Origin: Bradyrhizobium sp. ORS 285
GTDB lineage: Bacteria; Pseudomonadota; Alphaproteobacteria; Rhizobiales; Xanthobacteraceae
Assembly: GCF_900176205.1 (NCBI RefSeq)
Contig: NZ_LT859959.1
Coordinates: 7,305,001 to 7,369,000, forward strand
Direction of reading: 5' to 3'
DNA length: 64,000 bases
A program made the translations under genes and the position numbers. Shown here one piece after another: positions 11,196 through 22,783 of this stretch. The notes beneath the pieces were generated by a model. That model was not told the origin of the DNA. It saw only the letters and a program-made list of their open reading frames with translations, and ran no database searches. The first letter of the stretch is position 1; every line of letters starts with the position of its first letter.

Positions 11196-11825
11196 TCAGC
11201 GGCCGATGATCATCGCGCGCAGGCTTTTCGGCACCAGCAGCGCGAGCAGGATGTGGATGACCAGGAAGGCGCAGATCAGCGCCATGCAGATGAAATGAAC
11301 GTAGCGCGCCGCCGGGTAGTCGCCGAACAAGGTCACCAGCCAGTGCAACTGCACCGGCTTCCAGATCGACAAGCCCGACAGCACCACGACGATGCCGACC
11401 AGGATGATGCCGAGATAGAGCAGCTTCTGCACCGCATTGTAGACGGTGAGATCGCCATGCGAGAGCTTGAAGGTCAGTGCGGCCTTGAGGTCGGAGATCA
11501 CCGCGGACGGCGAGAGCGGCAGCAGCTTGCGGCGGAACCGGCCGGCGGCAAGGCCGGTGACGAGATAGGCGAGGCCGTTGAGCATCAAGAGCCACATCGC
11601 GGCGAAGTGCCACAGCAGCGCGCCGCCGAGCCAGCCGCCCAAGGTGATGCTGCGGTCGAAGCGGAAATCGAACAGCGGCGAGGCGTTGTAGATCTGCCAG
11701 CCCGACATGATCATCAGGATCATCGCGACGGCGTTGATCCAGTGCATGATGCGCACCCAGGCCGGCTGGATCACCTTGGCTTTTTCGGTGCTGATCGTCG
11801 TGTCGGTGGCGGCGATGCTGGACAT
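11196..11825 (-). CDS. Cytochrome b561-type membrane subunit
   Basis: Four-helix b-type cytochrome of the Ni/Fe-hydrogenase cytochrome b / b561 family, 209 residues. Helix 1 has VRIMHWINAVAMILMIMSGW with a heme-ligand histidine, helix 2 GALLWHFAAMW, and the last two helices carry further histidines (LHWLV, YVHFICMALICAFLVIHILL). It should pass electrons between the quinone pool and the exported molybdoprotein whose gene starts 14 bases downstream. It is separated from the upstream fasciclin gene by a terminator, so the two-gene pair is its own unit. Confidence 0.88.
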   Translation of the reverse strand: MSSIAATDTTISTEKAKVIQPAWVRIMHWINAVAMILMIMSGWQIYNASPLFDFRFDRSITLGGWLGGALLWHFAAMWLLMLNGLAYLVTGLAAGRFRRKLLPLSPSAVISDLKAALTFKLSHGDLTVYNAVQKLLYLGIILVGIVVVLSGLSIWKPVQLHWLVTLFGDYPAARYVHFICMALICAFLVIHILLALLVPKSLRAMIIGR

Positions 11826-11935
11826 GGCGGGCTCGGTTGGTTTCGGGGTGGTTCCAGGCAGATATACGCCAAAGGCTGGCCGCCCGTTACGGGCTCAAAC
11901 CGGCAAATCGATGCTTTCGGAGCGATGGCTCTCAC

Positions 11936-11967
11936 AAAAAAGCGAGCCGGGGTGGGCCCGGCTCGCT
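11936..11967 (-). terminator. Rho-independent terminator of the fasciclin gene
   Basis: Read on the minus strand, GCGAGCCGG and CCGGCTCGC form a 9-bp stem with a short loop, followed by a run of six T. It lies 60 bases after the fasciclin stop codon and before the cytochrome b561 gene. Confidence 0.8.
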
Positions 11968-12026
11968 CATGGTCACATCCGCGAGGAGGAGGAAGAAACG
12001 GACGTGTCCGGTGTTTCGGTGCGGTC

Positions 12027-12581
12027 TTACGACGCCGGCATCAGCACGGTGTCGACCACGTGGATCACGCCGTTGGACTGGTTGACGTTCGGGATGGTGA
12101 CCATCGAGGTGCCGCCCTTGGCGTCGACGATCATGACGTTCTTGCCTTCGCGCTTGACGGTGAGCTGCTCGCCCTCGACCGTCTTCAGCGTCTGGCCGTC
12201 CTTCAGGTCGGCGGCCTCGAGCTTGCCGGGCACCACGTGGTAGGTGAGGATCTTGGTCAGGGTCGCCTTGTTCTCCGGCTTCACCAGCGTGTCGACGGTG
12301 CCGGCCGGCAGCTTGCCGAAGGCGGTGTTGGTCGGCGCGAACACCGTGAACGGACCCTTGCCTTCCAGCGTCTGCACCAAGCCGGCGGCCTTCACCGCGG
12401 CGACGAGCGTGGTGTGATCCTTCGAGTTGACGGCGTTCTGCACGATGTTCTTCGACGGATACATCGCCGCGCCTCCGACCATCACGGTCTTCTCCTCGGC
12501 GCGCGCGGGCGCAATGGCGATCGAGGTCAGCGACAGCGCGCTGAAGGCGGCGGCAGCGAGGAAGGCAATGCGCTTGGACAT
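12027..12581 (-). CDS. Secreted fasciclin-domain protein
   Basis: 184-residue exported protein with one FAS1 (fasciclin) domain, an adhesion-type fold; bacterial members are found in the periplasm or surface and their exact roles are poorly known. The first 28 residues (MSKRIAFLAAAAFSALSLTS...APARAEE) form a signal peptide. The FAS1 H1 box TVFAPTNTAFGKLP and H2 region NGVIHVVDTVLMP are clear, with YHVVPGKL between. Start ATG 12581 has AGGGAGC upstream; the longer frame upstream is noncoding. It is followed by its own terminator, so it is probably a single-gene unit. Confidence 0.93.
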   Translation of the reverse strand: MSKRIAFLAAAAFSALSLTSIAIAPARAEEKTVMVGGAAMYPSKNIVQNAVNSKDHTTLVAAVKAAGLVQTLEGKGPFTVFAPTNTAFGKLPAGTVDTLVKPENKATLTKILTYHVVPGKLEAADLKDGQTLKTVEGEQLTVKREGKNVMIVDAKGGTSMVTIPNVNQSNGVIHVVDTVLMPAS

Positions 12582-13008
12582 GGGTAGCTCCCTAAAGACG
12601 GCGGCAGGGCCGCGTGATGAGTTCGACTGCGACACCGATGCTGATGCGAGCGATGCGCTCTTGCGTCGTGTCGGGCCGAGCTACGCGCGTTTTCGGCGGC
12701 GAGTTTCGCGGCATAATTTAACGTGATCCGTGAAACCAACGGCGGTTGAGATCGTCTCGCCGACTCATTGGCCGAGATGTCGCGCGCCGCAATGTCGCAG
12801 AGCTACGGAAACACCAGCGCGATGTCGGCCATTGGCTGACGAGGATTAGTCTCGCTCGGCCATTAACTACAATGCGAGCCGGACCCGGCCAAAGCTGCCA
12901 AAGACATTGCGAGTAAGACTTTCTTAAGGTTGATTGGTCGGCACGGCAGCCGGCTGCGGGAAGGGGATGTCCCGCACTGTCCGGCGCGATCGGCGGGGGT
13001 TTCCTACA
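12582..13008. other. Intergenic region between divergent genes
   Basis: About 430 bases without a supportable gene. It should hold the promoter of the fasciclin gene (leftward) and that of the small exported protein (rightward). GC content falls around 12710-12730 and 12900-12930 (TTTCTTAAGGTTG), consistent with promoter sequence, but I see no boxes clear enough to name. Confidence 0.4.
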
Positions 13009-13428
13009 GTGAACAGAACGATCTGGATTGCGGGGTTCTGCCTCGTGATAATCTGCTGCTTGCTTGCAACCAAGATGGTGCTCGCCGCGGCGACGCCCGG
13101 CGACATCGCTGGCGAAACGACGTCGTCGCTGATCCGCGAACCGATCCCCGGCGTTGATACGCTGAGCGAGAGCGATCACAGCTTCGAGGTTCAACCAATC
13201 GAACTCAACGAGGGCGTGCGTCTGCCGCTGGTCTCAAAATCCGTGCGCGCCGAGGGACGAAACGCGTCGGTTGCGCGGAGGGCCAATGCCGCGAACAAGA
13301 AGGCTGTGCTGCGGCCGGGCAAGCGCGACGCTGCGTCGGTGAAGAGTGCGGCCGTGCCGTGCAAGCAGCTCGATCCGATCGCGCGCTTCCTCGCCTCGGC
13401 TAAGATCGGCCCGCGTTGTCAGGCTTGA
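13009..13428 (+). CDS. Small exported protein of unknown function
   Basis: 139 residues if the GTG at 13009 is used. This start gives VNRTIWIAGFCLVIICCLLATKMVLAAATPG, a signal peptide or membrane anchor; the ATG at 12934 would add 25 arginine- and glycine-rich residues in front and looks wrong. The mature part is polar and basic toward the end, with PCKQLDPIARFLASAKIGPRC, two cysteines that could pair. I do not recognise a family. It ends 4 bases before the convergent topoisomerase gene. Confidence 0.6.
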   Translation: MNRTIWIAGFCLVIICCLLATKMVLAAATPGDIAGETTSSLIREPIPGVDTLSESDHSFEVQPIELNEGVRLPLVSKSVRAEGRNASVARRANAANKKAVLRPGKRDAASVKSAAVPCKQLDPIARFLASAKIGPRCQA

Positions 13429-13432
13429 TGGA

Positions 13433-14620
13433 TCACGCCGAGACGGCCGTCACCACCTGCGCCAGGAGCTGCTCGCGCTTGGTCTGCGAGCGCTGGCCCT
13501 TCATGGTGGCGGCGAAGCGTTCGAGGATGCCGTCCTCGAACGCGGTGACGATGGTGTCGTGCACGTAGCTCTTGCGGCAGATCGCTGGCGTGTTGGTGAG
13601 CTCGTCGGCGGCGGCCCGGATCGCTTCCAGGATCTGCTTCTTGCGGCCGCGCGCGCTTTCCGCCGGCGTGATCCGCGACAGGGTCTCGAGCGCGACGGCG
13701 GAGGCCATCAGCGTGCGGAAATCCTTGGCCGAGATCTTGATGCCGGCGATCTCGCGCAGGAACGCGTTCACCTGGGTGGTCGAGACGGCGCGCACCACGC
13801 CCTGCACGTCGCGATATTGGAACATGCGCCGTCCAGGAAGGCCACGCAGGATGCCGACGGCGCGCACCAGCTTGGCAGCGTCGCACTCCTTGCGCACCGC
13901 TTTGCCGCCCTTGGCCTTGAAGGTCAGCACCAGACTGTCGTCTTCCAGAATGACGTTCGACTTCAACAGCGTCGCGGCGCCGCGCGTGCCGTTGAGCCGC
14001 GCATAGGACTCGCTGCCGGGGCGAATCGCGGTGCGCGCGATCAGCTCGATGACGGCAGCCAGCGCGAATTCGCGCGTCGGCTCGTCGCTGGCGAGATGTT
14101 TCGACACCGCACGACGGATGCGCGGCAGCGCGCCGACGAGCTTGGCCAGGCGATGCGCCTTGCGATGCTCGCGCACCTTCTCCCAATCGGTGTGATAGCG
14201 GTATTGCAGCCGCCCGGCGGCATCGATGCCGACCGCCTGCAGATGCATGCTCGGGTCGGGCGCGTAACGCACCTCGCGATAGGCCGGCGGCACCGCCATC
14301 GCATGCAGCCGGCGGATGGTGCCGGCATGGCGGATCTGGGTGCCGTTGGCGCGGATGAAGGTGTAGCTCTTGCCGCGCTTGATGCGGCGGATGGTCAGCT
14401 CGCTCTGATCCCCGAGCTTGAGCCCAATGCGCTTGGCCAATTCCTCGACCGTGGTCTTGGCATTGGCCTGCGCATTCGCGGTCTTGGCGTGGGCGAGATC
14501 CTTCAGCGTCAGCTTGCGGCGCGCCGGCTTCGGCGGCCACTGGCCCAGCGCTTTTGCGAGCGCGACCTCGGCGTCGGCCGCGCCGACCCGGGAGCCCTCG
14601 AAATTCTGCTGGTCCATCAT
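13433..14620 (-). CDS. DNA topoisomerase IB (poxvirus/eukaryote type)
   Basis: 395-residue type IB topoisomerase that relaxes supercoils through a 3'-phosphotyrosine intermediate. The N-terminal DNA-binding part contains RRIKRGKSYTFIRANG and PPAYREVRYAPDP. The catalytic part carries IARTAIRPGSESYARLNGTRG (first catalytic Arg), the Lys in TFKAKGGK, STTQVNAFLREI, KDFRTLMAS and the nucleophile Tyr352 in CRKSYVHDTI. All five catalytic elements appear intact. Bacterial members of this type are common in Rhizobiales and other soil bacteria. Monocistronic, convergent with the small exported protein. Confidence 0.94.
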   Translation of the reverse strand: MMDQQNFEGSRVGAADAEVALAKALGQWPPKPARRKLTLKDLAHAKTANAQANAKTTVEELAKRIGLKLGDQSELTIRRIKRGKSYTFIRANGTQIRHAGTIRRLHAMAVPPAYREVRYAPDPSMHLQAVGIDAAGRLQYRYHTDWEKVREHRKAHRLAKLVGALPRIRRAVSKHLASDEPTREFALAAVIELIARTAIRPGSESYARLNGTRGAATLLKSNVILEDDSLVLTFKAKGGKAVRKECDAAKLVRAVGILRGLPGRRMFQYRDVQGVVRAVSTTQVNAFLREIAGIKISAKDFRTLMASAVALETLSRITPAESARGRKKQILEAIRAAADELTNTPAICRKSYVHDTIVTAFEDGILERFAATMKGQRSQTKREQLLAQVVTAVSA

Positions 14621-15001
14621 TGCTTTAGACGCCCTGCCGTCGTGTTCATCCGCTCAATGCCCCGGGCCGCGTTTTGGTTCCGGCCCGGTTATCCACAGCT
14701 TCCACGCGATTTAGGGCGTCAGAGCGCGGATGGCGAGTCCCTAAATACAGGCAAAAAGGTCATGTGATACCGTAAACGAGTGTCTGTATGGGTAACCTTG
14801 ACGATATCAAGCAGATCGCCGGAGTCGGAAAATCCGGCGAACTCAACCTCTGCGCACAAATCTTTGATCCTGCGCAGACCGCCTCCCCGCCGAAGGTTCT
14901 ACTTGTCTTGCCTTGTCGCCGCCGGTTACGCGGACGCATAGTGGAAACAACGACGGCCTGTGACGGGGTTCATCCGCAGGCCGCATGGTGGAGGGTGTGA
15001 A
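14621..15001. other. Divergent promoter region with a perfect DnaA box
   Basis: About 380 bases between the divergent topoisomerase and acetyl-CoA synthetase genes. It holds one perfect DnaA box TTATCCACA at 14689-14697 and a short open frame (14788-15000) that has no ribosome site or family and is not accepted as a gene. The leader of acsA ends with GGAGG at about 14989, 9-13 bases before its ATG. Confidence 0.5.
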
Positions 15002-16954
<1,953 letters not shown>

Positions 16955-16957
16955 CGC

Positions 16958-17779
16958 ATGCCTGCGCAACCTCTGAGGAGACGATTGGAGAACGCGGCCC
17001 GGATGGGCTGCGTTCTCTTGATTTTGGCGGCTGGACTTGGCCCCTCGGCGGCGCAACTGATGCCGCAATCGCCGGAGCTCAAGGCCTCGACCGCGTTCTT
17101 CTATAAGGATCCGCGCGTCGAAGGCCTCGTCAATGTCTTCGCGACATTGAAATCCGAAGGTCGCGATTGGACCCACTACCCGCCGGTCACCGGGCTGCTG
17201 GCGCGGTCGTTCGTGCTGCATCCGGACTGGATCGAGCGGCTGGTGCCGCCGGCAGACGACAGCAAGGCGGCCTCGGCATTCCTCGCCGCGCTCCGGCTCT
17301 CGGGCCATGCCGCAGAGGCCGGCAAGTATCGCAACCGCTTTGGCGCCAATGGCCTGGATTCTACGTTGGAGGATCAGTTCAGCCGCGCGCCTGCCCGGCT
17401 CGAGGACATCACCATCAGGACGCCGACCGACCTGGACCTGCTGTGGGGCGCCTCCTTCGTCGAGGGAGACGGCCGCTACGTCCGCATGATCCTCGACTTC
17501 TTCGCGTCGATCGCCAATCAGTCCGAACTGATTGCGCTCGATACCGCGCGGATCACCGTGGCCATGGTCGGCGGCCCGAAGGACATCTACGACCAGCTGA
17601 AGCAGCGCTATGACGCGGGCCAGCGCGGCCGGATGGTCGTTGCCGCCGCCGCCTTGTGGGCCGTCGGCGCGAATGCACGCCAGCACGACTACGTCCGGGA
17701 GACGACGGCAGACTATATCCGGGACCATAAGGGCACGTCGGCCGTGCGGGCGCTCTCGGCGATCACTGGCCTCAAATGA
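16958..17779 (+). CDS. Exported protein of unknown function
   Basis: 273 residues. The N terminus (MPAQPLRRRLENAARMGCVLLILAAGLGPSAAQL) is a signal peptide, with cleavage likely near AAQ; an inner ATG at 17003 would still leave part of it. The rest is a helix-rich soluble domain with no metal or catalytic motif that I recognise (PQSPELKASTAFFYKDPRVEGLV, DLDLLWGASFVEGDGRYV, YDAGQRGRMVVAAAALWA). The pattern of paired helices recalls tetratricopeptide-like periplasmic proteins, but this is only an impression. Located directly after acsA, 3 bases apart; a functional link to acetate use is unproven. Confidence 0.7.
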   Translation: MPAQPLRRRLENAARMGCVLLILAAGLGPSAAQLMPQSPELKASTAFFYKDPRVEGLVNVFATLKSEGRDWTHYPPVTGLLARSFVLHPDWIERLVPPADDSKAASAFLAALRLSGHAAEAGKYRNRFGANGLDSTLEDQFSRAPARLEDITIRTPTDLDLLWGASFVEGDGRYVRMILDFFASIANQSELIALDTARITVAMVGGPKDIYDQLKQRYDAGQRGRMVVAAAALWAVGANARQHDYVRETTADYIRDHKGTSAVRALSAITGLK

Positions 17780-17969
17780 CGCCGAGGTCAGCGGGCATCG
17801 GCGCGCGAGGTTGAGCCTGAGAGCCCGGCCGGAACATCGCTGGTAGAAGGTTTGCTGCCAACTGTTGTTTTTCAGTCATTTACTTGGGGACGAAGTTTTC
17901 ATTTCCTCAAGCCATCCGAGTGCCCCCCGGCTGGGGAGCGCGACTGCGGACCGGGCTGAGGGGATGACG

Positions 17970-18503
17970 ATGCGGGTGGGAGCGGTTGGGCTGGCCGTGA
18001 AGGCCGCGATGGTGACGGCGTCGGCACTTGGCGCGCTGGTGGCGGGGAGTGGAACGGCCTTGGCTCGCCCCGAGCTCGTCCCCATCGCCGGCGACTATTC
18101 GCCCGGCACGATCGTCGTGAAGACCGGCGAGCGGAAGCTCTATCTCGTGCTCGATGGCACCCACGCCATGCGCTACACCGTCGGCGTCGGCAAGGCCGGG
18201 CGGCAATGGGCCGGCACCACCAAGATCGACGGCAAGTACAAATATCCGGCCTGGGCGCCGCCGGCCGACGTCAAGCGCGACAAGCCGAACATTCCCGACG
18301 TGATCCCCGGCGGCTCGCCGCAGAACCCGATGGGTGTTGCGGCCATGACCCTGGCCGGCGGCGAATATGCAATTCACGGCACCAACGTGCCGGGCTCGGT
18401 CGGCGGCTATGTCTCCTATGGCTGCATCCGCATGCTCAATGCCGACATCACCGACCTGTATGAGCGGGTGTCGATCGGCACCACCGTGGTGGTGACGCGC
18501 TGA
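17970..18503 (+). CDS. L,D-transpeptidase (YkuD domain)
   Basis: Exported 177-residue L,D-transpeptidase that forms 3-3 crosslinks in peptidoglycan or links proteins to it. Residues 1-31 are a signal peptide (ends TALARPE). The catalytic pair is His136 in IHGTNVPGSVGG and Cys152 in SYGCIRM, 16 residues apart as expected. LYLVLDGTHAMRYTVGVGK begins the YkuD fold. Two ATGs compete (17964 and 17970); the second has GAGGGG at a proper 6-base distance and is chosen. It ends 163 bases before the chemoreceptor gene. Confidence 0.92.
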   Translation: MRVGAVGLAVKAAMVTASALGALVAGSGTALARPELVPIAGDYSPGTIVVKTGERKLYLVLDGTHAMRYTVGVGKAGRQWAGTTKIDGKYKYPAWAPPADVKRDKPNIPDVIPGGSPQNPMGVAAMTLAGGEYAIHGTNVPGSVGGYVSYGCIRMLNADITDLYERVSIGTTVVVTR

Positions 18504-18666
18504 AGGACGCCGGCCAATCCACGGAAATTCAGCCGTAGAATAGAGTTCCCTCTCTGGGGTTCCCAAGTGGAACTTTTTACCTGTAGTTGTACGGGTTGAG
18601 GTATTTATATCTTCTTTAATCTTGGTTGAGCCTACTACCCCCATACAACTCTGGGGTGGGTGGGGA

Positions 18667-20697
18667 ATGTTTGGGTTCAATTTCAAGATCGGAACAAAGC
18701 TCGGCATTACAGCCGGAATCGGCGTGGTTCTGGTGGCGGGCATGCTCGCGAACCAGATCGTCGGCAACCAGTCGATCGCCGAGCTGACGCGTCTGGCCGT
18801 CATCAACATGGCCAACAAGTCCAATGCGCAGGGCGCCGACGCCGCGCTGCTGCGCGCGCAGCTCAATCAGCAGGACATCGCGCGCGCGACGACGCCCGAG
18901 CGCCTGCAGGCCAGCCTGCAGGCGCTGCAAGACAATCTCGCGGCGGCCAGCAGTGAAGTCGAGGCCGCGCGGCAGCGCGCGACCCGGGCCGTGGCACAGC
19001 AGCTGTACGCCGAGATCCGCCAGTACATCGACAAGTCCGCCGCCGCGGGCGCCGACTTCGCCAAGGCGCGGGGCGAGGTGCTCGCCAAGATTGCGGCCCG
19101 CAGCCAGGCCTTCGATGCCTGGAAACGCAGCTTTCCGAAGCTGACGAGCCTGCCCAGTCTGCTCGCCTCCCCCGTGCATTTCAGCATCGAGTCCGAGCTG
19201 CGCACCGCCGATGCGACCATGGCAACAGTGAGCGCGGCGAGCTGGCGCTTCGGAACGACCGCCGACCCGGCGCAACGGGACATCGTGACCAGCGGGTTGG
19301 AGACCTTGCTCGCCGACCTGCAGAAATCCCGCGAGCTCACCAACAACAAGGACATCCAGGCCGGCATCGACGAGCTGATCACCATCGCGACCACGTTCAA
19401 GGCGGCGGCGCTGAACTACTTCAAGGCCGACGAGGCGAGCCGGCGGATCTTCGACGAGATCGTCGTCACCGCCGACCAGGAGATCAGGAAGCGCCTCGGC
19501 GAGGGCGTCAAGATTGCCACTGACATGCTGTCGCTGCGGCAGAGCCAATTGTCCGGAGAGATGGAGCGCGTCGGCAATGTGGCGATCCTGGTCGGTGCGC
19601 TGGTGGTGCTGATCCTGATCGGCTCGGCCGTGTTCTCCTCGCTCACCATCGCCCGCCCGATCCGGCGCGTCGGCGATGTGCTGCTCGAGCTCGCCGGCGG
19701 CAACAAGGCAGTCGAGATCCCCTACACGCAGCGCGGCGACGAGGTCGGCGACAACGCCCGCGCGGCCCGCACCTTTAAGGACAATCTGATCCGCATCGAG
19801 CAGATGGAGCAGGATCAGAAGAACCGGGACAAGATCGCGGCGCAGCAGCGCAAGGCGGAGATGATGAAGCTCGCGGACGCGTTCCAGGCGGCCGTCGGCG
19901 GCATCGTCACCACCGTGTCCTCGGCGGCGCATCAGCTCGAAGGCGCGGCCGGGACCCTGTCGGGCACGGCCAACCAGACGCAGTCGCTGTCCAGCATGGT
20001 CGCCGCCGCCTCGGAGGAAGCCTCGACCAATGTCGGCGCGGTGGCCTCCGCGACCGAGGAGATGAGCGCCTCCGTCACCGAGATCAGCCGCCAGGTGCAC
20101 GATTCCAGCCGTATCGCCAATGAGGCGGTCAAGCAGGCCGAACGCACCGACGGCCGCATCAACGAGCTGCAATCCGCCGCCGGCCGCATCGGCGATGTCG
20201 TCAAGCTGATCACCGCGATTGCCGAGCAGACCAACCTGCTGGCGCTGAATGCGACCATCGAGGCGGCGCGTGCCGGCGAATCCGGACGCGGCTTCGCCGT
20301 GGTCGCGAGCGAGGTCAAGGCGCTCGCGGCGCAGACGGCGAAGGCCACCGAGGACATCGGCACGCAGATCGCCGGGATGCAGGCGGCAACGCAGGAGTCC
20401 GTCGCGGCGATCAAGGAAATCGGCGCGACCATCACGCAGATCTCCGACATCGCGGCCACGATCGCTGCCACGGTCGAACAACAGGGCGCCGCGACGCGCG
20501 AGATCGCGCGCAATGTCGGCGAAGCCGCCAAGGGGACGGCCGAAGTGGCGCAGCGGATTACGGAAGTGAACCGCGGCGCCAGCGCCACCGGGACGGCCTC
20601 GGGCCAGGTGCTCGACTCCGCGCGCTCGCTGACACTCCAGAGCAGCAGTCTCAAAGTCGAAGTCGAGAGATTCCTCGACACCGTCCGCGCGGCCTGA
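18667..20697 (+). CDS. Methyl-accepting chemotaxis protein
   Basis: 676-residue transmembrane chemoreceptor. Order: short cytoplasmic start, TM1 (about 10-32), a long helical periplasmic sensor rich in Ala/Gln (about 33-300; helical-bimodular size rather than a Cache domain), TM2 ([19 protein letters not shown], about 303-321), HAMP ([18 protein letters not shown]), and the signalling domain with the conserved tip [19 protein letters not shown] and [13 protein letters not shown] near 520-545. The ligand is unknown. Start ATG 18667 follows a GGGTGGGG stretch; a TTG at 18622 is possible. No other che genes are adjacent, so it is an orphan receptor. No C-terminal CheR-tethering pentapeptide. Confidence 0.93.
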   Translation: MFGFNFKIGTKLGITAGIGVVLVAGMLANQIVGNQSIAELTRLAVINMANKSNAQGADAALLRAQLNQQDIARATTPERLQASLQALQDNLAAASSEVEAARQRATRAVAQQLYAEIRQYIDKSAAAGADFAKARGEVLAKIAARSQAFDAWKRSFPKLTSLPSLLASPVHFSIESELRTADATMATVSAASWRFGTTADPAQRDIVTSGLETLLADLQKSRELTNNKDIQAGIDELITIATTFKAAALNYFKADEASRRIFDEIVVTADQEIRKRLGEGVKIATDMLSLRQSQLSGEMERVGNVAILVGALVVLILIGSAVFSSLTIARPIRRVGDVLLELAGGNKAVEIPYTQRGDEVGDNARAARTFKDNLIRIEQMEQDQKNRDKIAAQQRKAEMMKLADAFQAAVGGIVTTVSSAAHQLEGAAGTLSGTANQTQSLSSMVAAASEEASTNVGAVASATEEMSASVTEISRQVHDSSRIANEAVKQAERTDGRINELQSAAGRIGDVVKLITAIAEQTNLLALNATIEAARAGESGRGFAVVASEVKALAAQTAKATEDIGTQIAGMQAATQESVAAIKEIGATITQISDIAATIAATVEQQGAATREIARNVGEAAKGTAEVAQRITEVNRGASATGTASGQVLDSARSLTLQSSSLKVEVERFLDTVRAA

Positions 20698-20795
20698 TCG
20701 ATCGGCGCGGTCGCGCTCCGCGGCCGCGCCCCGCACTCATTGCATCCCGAAGCACATTCTCAAACCTATTTCGAAACTCAGACAGGGGCAGGCAC

Positions 20796-21815
20796 ATGCT
20801 TCTCGACGTGACGTCGGCTGATTCCATTGCAGAGATGGCCACTCTGATCCGCACCGAGCACCCATCCCTCGACATCCTGCCGCTGGCGCCGGTCGGCGCA
20901 TTCCAGAGCAGGACCGCCACCTTGGAAACGCTGATGCGCGAGGTGACGGAGTGTCTCGCCGCGACGTTCCGGGAGCGCCCGGCGCAGGACTTCCCGATGC
21001 TCACCTTCGCCTGCGGCAAGGCCCGCGTCGGCTCGACGGCGCTGAGCAATCTGTTCGGCATGACCGGGATGCCGTCCTACTATCAACCGCTGAAGGCCAT
21101 GCTGCGCGATGCGATGGTCGGCCGGCCGCTGACGCCCTGGATCATTCCGTCTTCGGCCGACGAGCCGAACCTGTTCAGCAAGGAGACGATCGGCCCCTAT
21201 GTCATCGCGGAAAGCCTGTTCAATCCGCTGAAGCTCTTGATCGATGCGGGATATCCGAGCCATCGGCTGCATTTGATCGCGCTCGATCGCGAGCCGGCGA
21301 GCGCGCTGGCATCCTGGCTGGACAAGCTGATCTCGCGCGCCTCGGATAGCACGCTGCTGGCGCATTATGTCATCGCTGCGCTGAGCGCGGCGCGGGTGTC
21401 GAACTACGCCAGGCAGCACGGCGTGCCTGTCACTCATTACGTCTATGAGGTCAGCAAGGAGCCGATCGCATCGGTGCGCGTGCTGTTCGACCGTCTCGGG
21501 CTGTCAGGAAACTTCGTCGAGAACGCCGTGACGAGCTGGCAGCAGCCGGGACAGGGGCATTCGACCAACGCCCGCGTCATCTTTCCGAGCGAGGCCGCGA
21601 TCTACAAGGTGCCCAATCTCCACACCTCCGACAGCGCCTATCGCTACCAGCCTCGCGCGACCGGCGCCGTGACTCCGGCCCAGCTTGAGCTGCTGGAGCG
21701 CTGCGGCGTCAATGACGTCTATCGCGCCTCGGTCGCGGCCTGCATCCGCGATCTCGGCCTGAATGCTGCGACATCCGCGCGGCTGTTCGGTGAGCGTGCG
21801 GGAGTGGCTGCATGA
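20796..21815 (+). CDS. Sulfotransferase-like protein
   Basis: 339-residue P-loop protein that probably transfers sulfate from PAPS to an unknown acceptor. [18 protein letters not shown] (about residues 71-88) fits the 5'-phosphosulfate loop of sulfotransferases, and [16 protein letters not shown] resembles the 3'-phosphate site with Arg and Ser. No signal peptide. Its stop overlaps the cysD start by 4 bases (ATGA), and cysN/C follows, so three genes form one transcription and translation unit that both makes and uses PAPS. This is the same logic as nodH with nodPQ in Sinorhizobium, though this protein is not obviously NodH. The acceptor (lipid, polysaccharide, Nod factor, small molecule) cannot be read from the sequence. 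Confidence 0.8.
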   Translation: MLLDVTSADSIAEMATLIRTEHPSLDILPLAPVGAFQSRTATLETLMREVTECLAATFRERPAQDFPMLTFACGKARVGSTALSNLFGMTGMPSYYQPLKAMLRDAMVGRPLTPWIIPSSADEPNLFSKETIGPYVIAESLFNPLKLLIDAGYPSHRLHLIALDREPASALASWLDKLISRASDSTLLAHYVIAALSAARVSNYARQHGVPVTHYVYEVSKEPIASVRVLFDRLGLSGNFVENAVTSWQQPGQGHSTNARVIFPSEAAIYKVPNLHTSDSAYRYQPRATGAVTPAQLELLERCGVNDVYRASVAACIRDLGLNAATSARLFGERAGVAA

Positions 21816-22783
21816 ATGGGATCATTCATCACGCGCCCGACATTGCACCCGCACTCCAGCCGGCCGAGACAGCTCCGCAACCATTGGCGCTCAGCCATCT
21901 GCGCCGGCTGGAAGCCGAGAGCATCGCCATTCTGCGCGAAGTGGCAGCGGAATTTCGCAAGCCGGTGATGCTGTATTCAATCGGCAAGGACTCGTCCGTG
22001 CTGCTGCATCTGGCGATGAAGGCGTTTCATCCGGGCAAGCCGCCATTCCCGCTGCTGCACATCGACACGACCTGGAAGTTTCGCGACATGATCGCGTTCC
22101 GCGACCAACGCGTGCGCGAGCTCGGCCTGGAGCTTCTCGTGCATGTCAATCAGGAAGGGCAGGCGCAGCAGATCAGTCCCTTCGTCCACGGCTCCGCGCT
22201 CTACACCGACGTCATGAAGACCCAGGCGCTGCGGCAGGCGCTGGACATGCATGGCTTCGACGCGGCGATCGGCGGCGCGCGGCGCGACGAGGAGAAGTCG
22301 CGCGCCAAGGAGCGCGTCTTCTCCCATCGCAGCATCACGCATCGCTGGGATCCGAAGAACCAGCGCCCGGAGCTCTGGACGCTCTACAACACCCTGCTCG
22401 CGCCCGGCGAAAGCATGCGCGTCTTCCCGCTGTCGAACTGGACCGAGCTCGACGTCTGGGACTACATCCAGCTCGAGAACATCCCGATCGTGCCGCTGTA
22501 TTTCGCTGACTTGCGGCCGGTGGTCGAGCGCGACGGCGCGCTGATCATGGTCGATGATGAGCGCATGAAGCTGCGGCCGGGCGAGACGCCGGAATGGCGA
22601 TCGGTCCGTTTCCGCACGCTCGGCTGCTATCCACTGACTGGGGCGGTGCCATCCACCGCCTCCGACCTCGACGCGATCCTGCGCGAGATGATGGCGTCCC
22701 GCACCTCCGAGCGGCAGGGCCGAATGATCGATCGCGACAGCACGGCCTCGATGGAGCGCAAGAAGGTGGAGGGCTATTTCTGA
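21812..22783 (+). CDS. cysD: Sulfate adenylyltransferase subunit 2
   Basis: Small, catalytic subunit of ATP sulfurylase; with CysN it makes APS from sulfate and ATP. 323 residues. The PP-loop of the ATP pyrophosphatase fold is [14 protein letters not shown] (about 55-68); [23 protein letters not shown] and [15 protein letters not shown] are family signatures. The first 25 residues are a Pro-rich extension. ATGA overlap with the sulfotransferase upstream and a 1-base overlap (TGATG) with cysN/C downstream imply coupled translation. No cysH or sulfite reductase gene is nearby, so the unit does not look like a sulfate-assimilation operon. Confidence 0.96.
   Translation: MNGIIHHAPDIAPALQPAETAPQPLALSHLRRLEAESIAILREVAAEFRKPVMLYSIGKDSSVLLHLAMKAFHPGKPPFPLLHIDTTWKFRDMIAFRDQRVRELGLELLVHVNQEGQAQQISPFVHGSALYTDVMKTQALRQALDMHGFDAAIGGARRDEEKSRAKERVFSHRSITHRWDPKNQRPELWTLYNTLLAPGESMRVFPLSNWTELDVWDYIQLENIPIVPLYFADLRPVVERDGALIMVDDERMKLRPGETPEWRSVRFRTLGCYPLTGAVPSTASDLDAILREMMASRTSERQGRMIDRDSTASMERKKVEGYF

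Noticed and set aside
14788..15000. Short open frame of 70 codons just before acsA
   Set aside because: No ribosome site, no recognisable domain, and it ends one base before the acsA start; more likely the leader region.
18616..20736. Open frame of 706 codons on the minus strand over the chemoreceptor gene
   Set aside because: Antisense shadow; the plus-strand MCP has clear HAMP and signalling motifs.
22594..22782. N-terminal extension of 63 codons for the cysN/C gene
   Set aside because: It lies wholly inside cysD in another frame; ATG 22783 gives the normal CysN start and a TGATG overlap.
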